From positions 1 through 16,935 of the forward strand of contig JBFXEJ010000123.1 of the NCBI GenBank assembly GCA_050180235.1: a stretch of DNA of 16,935 nt. Reading direction: 5' to 3'. This document shows positions 1 to 4,951 of this stretch, one piece after another (position 1 is the first letter of the stretch; the number at the start of each line of letters is the position of its first letter). A model generated the notes under the pieces. The model did not search any database and had not been told where the DNA came from. It saw only the letters and a program-made list of their open reading frames with translations. The translations under genes were made by a program, and so were the position numbers. The DNA is from JAABRU01 sp050180235 (lineage in GTDB: Bacteria; Desulfobacterota; Desulfobacteria; Desulfobacterales; Desulfococcaceae).

Positions 1-127
1 TGATTTTTGTCTATACATAATAAATACAAATAGTTATACGATACATCCATGATACTGCTTATACTGATTATAAATAACATATTGATTTATATATTAAAAA
101 AATCAGTATGAGCAGTCCCACTACCCC

Positions 128-355
128 TTATTCAACCTGATATTGCAGGGCATCTTCAGTCTCTTTATTAAGGTAATCTGCATTTTTATTTATAATTTCA
201 ATATCTTTTTCAGAATTTTTCATTCTTTTGAACTGTGCAATATAATGCTGGAGGGCAGTTTCAATAAAATCGGAAAGAGTTTTGTCTTTTTCCAATAACT
301 GATCAACTGCTAACAACAAATTTTCTGATAATATTACAGAAGGTTGGATTTTCAT
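128..355 (-). CDS. Ribbon-helix-helix antitoxin-like protein, orphan
   Basis: The product is 75 residues. Its first 40 residues read like a ribbon-helix-helix DNA-binding fold: a short N-terminal strand (IQPSVILSE), a helix with LLLAVDQLLEK, a turn, and a second helix with LSDFIETALQHYI. The C-terminal 35 residues are charged and would be the toxin-contacting or dimer tail in this kind of antitoxin. It follows the hicB/hicA-remnant pair on the same strand, 27 bp after the hicA remnant stop. No toxin gene (MazF, ParE or RelE type) is visible downstream: the last 127 bases of the window on this side are AT-rich and carry no open frame, although a toxin could lie further outside. The ribosome-binding site is weak (A-rich). 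The fold call is by pattern; the antitoxin role is inference. A small RHH transcription factor is the alternative. Confidence 0.6.
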   Translation of the reverse strand: MKIQPSVILSENLLLAVDQLLEKDKTLSDFIETALQHYIAQFKRMKNSEKDIEIINKNADYLNKETEDALQYQVE

Positions 356-382
356 ATTGTCTTTTTTCTTTTTATATGCGGA

Positions 383-451
383 TTACAAAGTCTGCTTTTT
401 TTTCAGATTTGAAATAATCTGACGTGCAGTAAGTCGGGGTATTCTGCTCAC
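383..451 (-). pseudogene. hicA: Truncated HicA toxin remnant (22 codons)
   Basis: A GTG codon overlaps the stop of hicB by the usual translational-coupling GTGA. It opens a frame reading VSRIPRLTARQIISNLKKKQ followed by TL and a TAA stop. This matches the N-terminus of HicA toxins (pattern xxRLPRLTxKEVIxxLKKxGF). Intact HicA proteins are about 60-80 residues and need the later G-S-H motif with the catalytic histidine; that part is missing here. The next gene (ribbon-helix-helix type) starts 27 bp after this stop, so there is no room for the lost toxin core. I read it as the relic of a hicBA module whose toxin has been deleted. That it is homologous to HicA rests on the short match plus its exact position after hicB. 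Confidence 0.7.
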
Positions 452-663
452 ACGCCTACCGCTATCCTTTGAACTCCGACAAACTGCAAATCAGAAATTC
501 TTTCAGATTCAACTTCCATGCACAGTTCAATTGCTTCTCTGATACGTTCCATAAGAACATCCAAAGAGTTTGCCTGTGTATGGCATCCTTTCAAATCAGG
601 GACACTAGCTACATAATAGCCGTCAGAATCCCTCTCAATGATTACATTAAATTCCCGTTTCAC
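448..663 (-). CDS. hicB: HicB-family antitoxin
   Basis: This is a HicB-type antitoxin with a partial RNase-H-like fold: KREFNVIIERDSDGYYVASV, then PDLKGCHTQANSL and a helix with IREAIELCMEV. The Y-x-A-x-x-P-x-L-x-G-C-x-T-x-G/A-x-S/T signature is characteristic of HicB. I chose the GTG start at 661-663 (product 71 residues) because AAGGA sits six bases upstream and because HicB proteins typically begin right at K-R-x-F. An ATG at 685-687 would add eight residues but has no ribosome-binding site. In the family, HicB neutralises the HicA mRNA interferase and often represses its own promoter. No DNA-binding tail is present here, and the HicA partner immediately downstream is truncated, so this antitoxin has no cognate toxin at the locus. 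It could still act on the toxin of the second hicBA module at 1842-2239. Confidence 0.82.
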   Translation of the reverse strand: MKREFNVIIERDSDGYYVASVPDLKGCHTQANSLDVLMERIREAIELCMEVESERISDLQFVGVQRIAVGV

Positions 664-727
664 AGTTTTCCTTTTTAACCAAGCCATTCAAAAAAATATG
701 TTTTTAAAAGAAGGATTAACAGACTGT

Positions 728-1342
728 CTAACCTGCGTTTGATCCCCCGTTTCTGTAATTCGGATTGACCATGCCCCGCCATACCATTTCAAACATGGTA
801 TTGGCCTGTTCTGCCATGCTGTCTTTCTGGCCCCGCAGAATCCACATGAAAAAGGAACGCTGCACAAAACCCATGATAAAATCCAGCAGGGTTCCGGCCC
901 GCACATCGGAGCGAAGAATGCCTTCCTGCTGCCCCTGGCGCAGAACATTGACCAGCAGATCAATCATCTTGCGCTGGCGGAAGGTTTCATCCACCATCCA
1001 GGTTTGCATGGGCAGGGTCATAAAAAGGATGCGTCCGAGTCCGGGATGCCGTTCATAATAATCCACCTGCAGCCAGAATACCTTGCGGAGTTTTTCTTTA
1101 AGGTCTTCAATGCCCTGCAGATGATCCACAACCCGGTCTGTGAGTTTGCCCATCCAGATATCCACAAAGGCAAACACCAGACGCTCTTTGCTGCCGAAAT
1201 GATTGTATATGGTGCTGAAACTGACGCCTGCTTTTTTGGCAACATCCCGGATGCTGGCCTTGTGGAAATCCGAGTTGGAGAAGATTTCCAGCACTGCGGC
1301 CTCCAGCCGTTCCTGAACGTCAGGTTTGAGTCCGTCTAACAT
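728..1342 (-). CDS. TetR/AcrR-family transcriptional regulator
   Basis: The protein is about 204 residues from the ATG at 1340-1342; an in-frame ATG at 1388-1390 would give 220. Neither start has a good ribosome-binding site. The shorter start is preferred because the first conserved helix (ERLEAAVLEIFSN) then begins near residue 11, as is usual. The TetR helix-turn-helix is clear: ASIRDVAKKAGVSFSTIYNH followed by FGSKERLVFAFVD. The remainder is an all-helical ligand-binding and dimerisation domain with aromatic-rich stretches (LQVDYYERHPGLGRILFMTL, RSFFMWILRG), which suggests a hydrophobic effector such as an acyl-CoA or lipid, but that is inference. No co-transcribed target gene is adjacent. 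The divergent gap of about 450 bp upstream carries three copies of a GTAACATTGTTAC-like palindrome that could be its operators. Confidence 0.9.
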   Translation of the reverse strand: MLDGLKPDVQERLEAAVLEIFSNSDFHKASIRDVAKKAGVSFSTIYNHFGSKERLVFAFVDIWMGKLTDRVVDHLQGIEDLKEKLRKVFWLQVDYYERHPGLGRILFMTLPMQTWMVDETFRQRKMIDLLVNVLRQGQQEGILRSDVRAGTLLDFIMGFVQRSFFMWILRGQKDSMAEQANTMFEMVWRGMVNPNYRNGGSNAG

Positions 1343-1460
1343 GGTTACTGAATGCCTGTTATGATACATGGTATGAAAAAATGGTGACATTTTTAATTTA
1401 TTAAAAATAAAGAATATATTTTATAAATATATTTCCCGGAACAGAATTTGGAAGATAAAA

Positions 1461-1474
1461 AATAATAATGTTAC
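1461..1474. promoter_or_regulatory. Palindromic box 1 upstream of tetR (GTAACATTATTAT type)
   Basis: Read on the minus strand this is GTAACATTATTATT. It shares the half-site GTAACAT with the boxes at 1548-1560 and 1656-1668. It lies about 120 bp upstream of the tetR start. A TetR operator is possible, but the second half-site is degenerate. Confidence 0.35.
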
Positions 1475-1522
1475 AGATAAATCAAGTTATAACAATTTAA
1501 TTATACAATATATTTTTGAAAG

Positions 1523-1546
1523 AACCGGAATTTGTCCGGTTTTTTT
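1523..1546 (+). terminator. Rho-independent terminator-like hairpin with no upstream gene
   Basis: A 7-bp perfect stem, AACCGGA / TCCGGTT, with a 5-nt loop (ATTTG) is followed directly by a run of T on the plus strand. This is textbook intrinsic-terminator architecture. On the plus strand no coding gene precedes it, because tetR runs the other way. It would therefore end a short leader or small RNA transcribed from the tetR side, or act as an attenuator ahead of the hicBA region. Confidence 0.55.
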
Positions 1547-1547
1547 A

Positions 1548-1560
1548 AGAACATTGTTAC
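1548..1560. promoter_or_regulatory. Palindromic box 2 (AGAACATTGTTAC)
   Basis: This 13-bp box matches the palindrome GTAACA-T-TGTTAC apart from the first two bases of the left half. It sits immediately after the T-run of the hairpin at 1523-1546. It is a candidate operator for the divergent TetR. Confidence 0.4.
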
Positions 1561-1655
1561 TCTCCCTTTTATAAAATCTGATAATGAATGTCAAGAAAAA
1601 AAATATCTGTCCTGAATATTTTTTATATTATAAATTATTTCAAATAAATAAAAAA

Positions 1656-1668
1656 GTAACATTGTTAT
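1656..1668. promoter_or_regulatory. Palindromic box 3 (GTAACATTGTTAT)
   Basis: This box matches GTAACA-T-TGTTAC with a single mismatch at the last base. It is the third occurrence of the motif in 210 bp of AT-rich intergenic DNA between tetR and hicB. A shared binding protein, most simply the adjacent TetR, is the natural explanation. Chance recurrence in AT-rich sequence is possible. Confidence 0.4.
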
Positions 1669-1841
1669 TCTGAATATATGGCCTGAAACGGCCTTTCAAA
1701 GAAAAAAACCGGTCTGAGTAACAGCATTTCTGCTCTTTCATTTTTCAGATGTTCAAAGAAATCTTGTTCTTTGCAGGTAAACATGTTAGAAATCAGCAGG
1801 CAGGCAGTTGACAAATTAAGGAACTCAAAGCAAAGAGGAAT

Positions 1842-2063
1842 ATGATGAGAGGTGAACTGACAGCAATTATTGAAAAGGCTCCGGAGGGCGGTTACTGGGC
1901 TGTATGCCCCGAAGTACCCGGTGCAAACGGACAGGGTGAAACAATTGAGGAAACAAAAGAAAGCCTGAAAAATGCCATAAAACTGATCCTTGATGACCGG
2001 CTGGAAGATATTCTGCGCGGTATTCCGGATGATGCCATCTGTGAGACTGTTGCCATAGCATGA
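1842..2063 (+). CDS. hicB: HicB-family antitoxin of an intact hicBA pair
   Basis: The protein is 73 residues with the short HicB fold: RGELTAIIEKAPEGGYWAVC, then PEVPGANGQGETIEETKESL and a helix NAIKLIL. The pattern YWAxxPExPGxxxxGxTxEE is a HicB signature. Two ATG codons stand side by side (1842 and 1845). The AGAGGA ribosome-binding site at 1834-1839 is better spaced for the second, so the mature protein may be one residue shorter. The stop overlaps the hicA start by ATGA, so the two are translationally coupled. The gene order is antitoxin first, as in other hicBA-type loci. The C-terminus has no helix-turn-helix, so autoregulation would need the HicA-HicB complex or another factor. Confidence 0.85.
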   Translation: MMRGELTAIIEKAPEGGYWAVCPEVPGANGQGETIEETKESLKNAIKLILDDRLEDILRGIPDDAICETVAIA

Positions 2064-2239
2064 AACGAAAACTTTTGGAAAAGAAACTCAGATTTGCCGG
2101 GTGCTATCTTAAAAGAGAAGGGGCTTCCCATTCTCTTTGGATTAATCCCAAAACCGGAATTGTGGAAACCGTTCCCCGGCATTCTGAAATCAAAGAGCCT
2201 TTGGCATGGAAAATACTGAAAACTCTTGATGCGGAATGA
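2060..2239 (+). CDS. hicA: HicA-family mRNA interferase toxin
   Basis: A 59-codon frame starts at the ATG that overlaps the hicB stop (ATGA). The product begins MKRKLLEKKLRFAGCYLKRE, continues GASHSLWINPKTGIVETVP and ends near RHSEIKEPLAWKILKTLDAE. It has the double-stranded-RNA-binding-like HicA fold: an N-terminal helix, a beta strand with the G-A-S-H motif whose histidine (His24) is the catalytic residue of the family, then the W-x-N-P-x-T-G turn and the P-R-H-x-E-I segment. HicA toxins cleave mRNA without needing the ribosome and are blocked by HicB. The size is normal for the family and no lesion is visible. It falls below common length cut-offs and is easily missed. Confidence 0.88.
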   Translation: MKRKLLEKKLRFAGCYLKREGASHSLWINPKTGIVETVPRHSEIKEPLAWKILKTLDAE

Positions 2240-2357
2240 ATACAATTTCGGACTGCCAATCTTTCAGTTTGTCACTCCGGATAAGTTTTTATTCTGCTTA
2301 ATTTAACAGGCAGGCATGAAAGTCTGCGGCAGAAAGTAATCAGACAGAAAGGATATT

Positions 2358-3464
2358 ATGATGAATCAGATGTTTATGAAAAAATGGCTTGCACCAATAC
2401 TGACAATAGGCATTATCTGGGGCTGCGGTCCTCTGCCGGATATTGTCAGCACGGAAAAAAAAGAGGGGCAGAAATATTCCGCAGATGAAGTGCGGCAGAT
2501 GACTGTGGATCAGCCTTTTCAGCTTTCCGGCGATTATTTCCGGGAAAGGGATCAGAAACCTTCCAAAGATCTGGGCAAACTTTTTTCCAAAAAAGCGGAA
2601 AAGAAAACAGATGCCAAATCTGTGCAGGCAAATGCACAGCAGCCTGTTTCCAAAGCAGAAAGCACTGACACACGGGCGGCAGCAGTGGCTCATGCTCCGG
2701 CTCCGGTTTCAGAAATCGCTTCTGCAGAATCTTTCCCGGTTTCCGATCCTGTGACAGAGAAAAAAGCAGGGGTTTCCTTTCCCGTAAAAACCGGACTTAT
2801 TATAGATAAGGAAAAAATCTTTTCGGAGACTGCGCAGAGAATCATGCAGGCACTGCCCATAGCGGCGCAGAATCTTCCCATAATCTCGGCTGACCGGGAA
2901 AAAATGGAGGAAGTTATGTCCCGATCCGCGTGTCAGGAACGGGATTTGCAATGTCTTTCCGCTGCCCTGAGTCTTTATCCGGGTGTGCGTATGCTGGTGC
3001 TGATGGAAAGCTTTGATCTGCCCAAAGACAAATCCGGAAACATCAAAACCCGGATCGGAGTTGTGGATACCGGGCTGCTGTTCCGTTATCCCACAATGGA
3101 GATCAATCTGCCCCTGGCGGGAAAGGATCCGGATACGGCCATTGCAGCAATATTGCATCAGATGCTGGATTTTGCTGTGAAAAAAAGTCAAATCATGCCC
3201 TGGTTCTGCCGTGCCTTTTCCTCGGACAAAGGCGAATGGTATGTTTCAGCCGGAGGCGTCACAGGACTGAAAACCGGTCAGATTTTGCAGGTGATTTCTC
3301 CGGGAAAGGTTATCCAAAGTCCCATCGGACTGCCTGCGGGATGGATTCCCGGAGAAGTCAGGGGACAGCTTACGGTGAAGCAGCTTTTTGGAGAAGATTT
3401 TGCTGTCTGCACCCTGAAAAGCGGAAAAGGGCCGGAACCCGAAGATCTGCTGGTGATGCCCTGA
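2358..3464 (+). CDS. Outer-membrane-type lipoprotein with CsgG/FlgT-like C-terminal domain
   Basis: The protein is 368 residues. It has a lipoprotein signal peptide (MKKWLAPILTIGIIWG-C, lipidated Cys23, with a slightly unusual Trp at -2). A low-complexity Ala/Lys/Ser-rich linker follows (about residues 60-140). Next comes an alpha/beta domain (about 140-275) resembling the small CsgG/LpoB/PelC-like periplasmic fold, containing ISADREKMEEVMSRSACQER and the pair Cys-x4-Cys. The C-terminal beta domain (about 290-368) reads GGVTGLKTGQILQVISPGK and ends in EPEDLLVMP, the pattern of FlgT/CsgG C-terminal modules (GLxxGD...V..G). An AAAGGA ribosome-binding site precedes the double ATG. It stands alone, 118 bp after hicA. 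The lipoprotein call is firm; the CsgG/FlgT relationship is by pattern only, and no secretion partner is adjacent. Confidence 0.7.
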   Translation: MMNQMFMKKWLAPILTIGIIWGCGPLPDIVSTEKKEGQKYSADEVRQMTVDQPFQLSGDYFRERDQKPSKDLGKLFSKKAEKKTDAKSVQANAQQPVSKAESTDTRAAAVAHAPAPVSEIASAESFPVSDPVTEKKAGVSFPVKTGLIIDKEKIFSETAQRIMQALPIAAQNLPIISADREKMEEVMSRSACQERDLQCLSAALSLYPGVRMLVLMESFDLPKDKSGNIKTRIGVVDTGLLFRYPTMEINLPLAGKDPDTAIAAILHQMLDFAVKKSQIMPWFCRAFSSDKGEWYVSAGGVTGLKTGQILQVISPGKVIQSPIGLPAGWIPGEVRGQLTVKQLFGEDFAVCTLKSGKGPEPEDLLVMP

Positions 3465-3577
3465 ATCTGAAAAGCCTGTGATGCGGCATAAGAACAGGCC
3501 GGAAACCTGTTCCGCTTTGTGAACCATAAATAAAACAGAAGTTACGCAGTTGAATTTTGACATACTGATTTCTGCAG

Positions 3578-3614
3578 ATGCAAATGTTGCATTGCACAAA
3601 CCGGTTTGTATAAA
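3578..3614 (+). promoter_or_regulatory. Candidate promoter with two palindromes ahead of the solute-binding protein
   Basis: TTGCAT (3587-3592) and TATAAA (3609-3614) are spaced by 16 bp. Two perfect palindromes overlie them: ATGCAA-ATG-TTGCAT (3578-3592) covers the -35 and CAAACCGGTTTG (3597-3608) fills the spacer. Together they look like a repressor-controlled promoter. It lies 170 bp upstream of the gene, with a MITE between the two. Confidence 0.35.
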
Positions 3615-3633
3615 ATCAGGCAGTTGAAAATTA

Positions 3634-3745
3634 ATATGAAATCTGAAAAACAATTGTGCATTCATCTTTGTGAAACTTTGTGCCTTTGTGTCTTTGTGGC
3701 AGAAAGAGCGGGGATGAATGCTGAAATTTTTTTCAGATTTCATAT
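3634..3745 (+). repeat. MITE family A, copy 1 (112 bp)
   Basis: The element is bounded by 17-bp perfect terminal inverted repeats (ATATGAAATCTGAAAAA at the left, its complement at the right). The interior contains the T/G-rich string GAAACTTTGTGCCTTTGTGT followed by CTTTGTGGCAGAAA. The second copy, at 12774-12897, lies in the opposite orientation and matches along its whole length. It has no coding capacity. It separates the candidate promoter from the solute-binding-protein gene, so it becomes part of that gene's leader RNA. Confidence 0.8.
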
Positions 3746-3786
3746 AACTTCGTAATCCCTGCAAAAATTATAAGGAAAGGTGTCTT

Positions 3787-4536
3787 ATGAAAGGAAAAAA
3801 ATCGGCAGTACTCATTTTTATGATGGTTTTTCTTCTGCCGCTCTGTGCAGCCGCGAAACAGTTGATTTTTGTCACTGGGGGAATGTCGCCCCCATTGGTT
3901 TTTGAGGACAATAATGAACTCAAAGGTATGGATGTGGATGTGATTGCAGAATTTTGCAGACAGAATGCTGTGGAACCGAAATTTGAGGTTTTTCCCTGGA
4001 AAAGATCTCTGAAAAATATTGAGGAGGGTTCTGCAGATGCAATATTTACCCTGTTTAAAACAGAGGAACGGGAAAAAATTCTGTATTTTCCATCTGTTCC
4101 CATCAATAAGGTGAAAACCGCTGTTTGGGTGAAAAAAGAAAGAGGCATAAAAATCTCCTCTTTGGATGATTTGAAGGATAAAAGTATCGGTGTTCTCACA
4201 GACTACAAATACGGCAAAGAATTTGATTCCATGGACGGGCTGAACAAAACTTTTTGCATAGACAAAGAGCAGTTGATAAAAATGCTTGATAAAAACCGTT
4301 TTGATGTGGCTATAGATTCTGAAGTCTGCTTCAAATTTATGTGCAGGAAATTCGGACTTGAAGAGGATAAATTTGAAATTGCCTATGTCATCACAGAAAA
4401 TCCCGTGTATATCGGCTTTTCAAAGAAAAATCTGGGGCAGGAGGGAGAACTGCTTGCAGAAAAATTCAGCCGGTTCATGAAGCAGTTGGAATCTGACGGA
4501 GCGCTTCAGAAAATCAGGGCCAGATACATGAAATAA
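3787..4536 (+). CDS. Periplasmic solute-binding protein, family 3
   Basis: The protein is 249 residues with a cleavable signal peptide (MKGKKSAVLIFMMVFLLPLC then AAA-K). The mature chain has the family 3 (amino-acid type) binding-protein layout: strand LIFVTGGMSPPLVF, the D-N-N-E-L-K-G-M-D-V-D-V motif typical of the first lobe, a helix with AEFCRQN, then ADAIFTLFKTEEREKILYF. The second lobe begins at SLDDLKDKSIGVLTDYKYG and ends with the C-terminal helix ALQKIRARYMK. No ABC permease or ATPase gene is nearby, so it may be a stand-alone sensor-type binding protein or work with a transporter elsewhere. The ligand cannot be told. AAGGAAAGGTG provides a good ribosome-binding site. The final codons and the stop lie inside a 39-bp tandem duplication. 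Confidence 0.85.
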   Translation: MKGKKSAVLIFMMVFLLPLCAAAKQLIFVTGGMSPPLVFEDNNELKGMDVDVIAEFCRQNAVEPKFEVFPWKRSLKNIEEGSADAIFTLFKTEEREKILYFPSVPINKVKTAVWVKKERGIKISSLDDLKDKSIGVLTDYKYGKEFDSMDGLNKTFCIDKEQLIKMLDKNRFDVAIDSEVCFKFMCRKFGLEEDKFEIAYVITENPVYIGFSKKNLGQEGELLAEKFSRFMKQLESDGALQKIRARYMK

Positions 4537-4612
4537 GCGAAAAGTTCCAGAAAGTCACAGACAGACATGAAATAAGCGAAAAATTCCAGAAAGTCACAGA
4601 CAGACATGAAAT
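4526..4612 (+). repeat. Tandem 39-bp duplication across a gene end
   Basis: There are two adjacent copies (4526-4564 and 4565-4603) plus nine bases of a third. The unit begins ACATGAAATAAGCG and ends CACAGACAG, and the copies differ at one base (AAAGTTCC versus AAAATTCC). The first copy contains the last two codons and stop of the solute-binding-protein gene. It is a recent local duplication with no evident coding role. Confidence 0.9.
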
Positions 4613-4667
4613 CCGGAGTGCGGAAAACAGTTTTCACACTCCGGGATTTCAGGATATTTTTGAGATT

Positions 4668-4946
4668 ATGGAAGAACCTTTTGTCATTCCCATTGGGGAT
4701 GTGCTGGATCTGCACACCTTCAATCCCAAAGAAATACCGGATCTGCTGGAAGATTATTTTTCCGGGTGTATTGCCGCAGGTATTTTTTCCGTGCGTGTCA
4801 TTCACGGCAAAGGAAAGGGGATTCTGAAAGAACGGGTGCGCTCACTTCTGAAAAAAAATCCTTCAGTTATTTCCTTTTCAGATGCTCCGCCCAATGCCGG
4901 AGGATGGGGCTCGGTGCTGGTGGAACTGAAACGGGTTCTGTCCTGA
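4668..4946 (+). CDS. Stand-alone Smr (MutS2 C-terminal type) domain protein
   Basis: The protein is 92 residues and consists almost entirely of an Smr domain. It has the L-D-L-H motif (VLDLHTFNPKEIPDLLEDYF), followed by a helix and the V-I-H-G-K-G-K-G-I-L-K motif at about residues 44-54, and ends in FSDAPPNAGGWGSVLVELKR. DLH and HGxG are the two conserved motifs of the Smr nuclease / nucleic-acid-binding family. Small Smr proteins are linked to DNA structure-specific nicking or RNA cleavage, but the substrate of this one cannot be inferred. The start has only a weak GAG upstream. The stop is five bases from the stop of the convergent cyclase gene on the other strand, with no visible terminator between, so the convergent transcripts probably overlap. 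Confidence 0.85.
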   Translation: MEEPFVIPIGDVLDLHTFNPKEIPDLLEDYFSGCIAAGIFSVRVIHGKGKGILKERVRSLLKKNPSVISFSDAPPNAGGWGSVLVELKRVLS

Positions 4947-4951
4947 TCCCT

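Larger units (their letters stand above)
1391..1841. other. AT-rich intergenic region between tetR and the second hicB
   Basis: There is no open frame of note in these roughly 450 bases. The region holds the three GTAACAT-type boxes, the perfect 8-bp palindrome GTTATAAC at about 1485, and the orphan terminator-like hairpin. It probably contains the promoter of tetR (minus strand) and that of hicBA (plus strand). I could not place the -35 and -10 elements of either with confidence. Confidence 0.5.

Noticed and set aside
1..127. Possible toxin gene downstream of the ribbon-helix-helix gene
   Set aside because: The interval is AT-rich, full of stops and too short. Any toxin would have to begin outside the window.
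688..963. 91-codon minus-strand frame between hicB and tetR
   Set aside because: It overlaps the tetR coding sequence in another frame, and the TetR protein is clearly the real product.
3634..3745. CRISPR-like or tandem repeat suggested by the CTTTGTG strings
   Set aside because: The strings are short, irregular and confined to the interior of a MITE bounded by inverted ends. There is no repeat-spacer periodicity.
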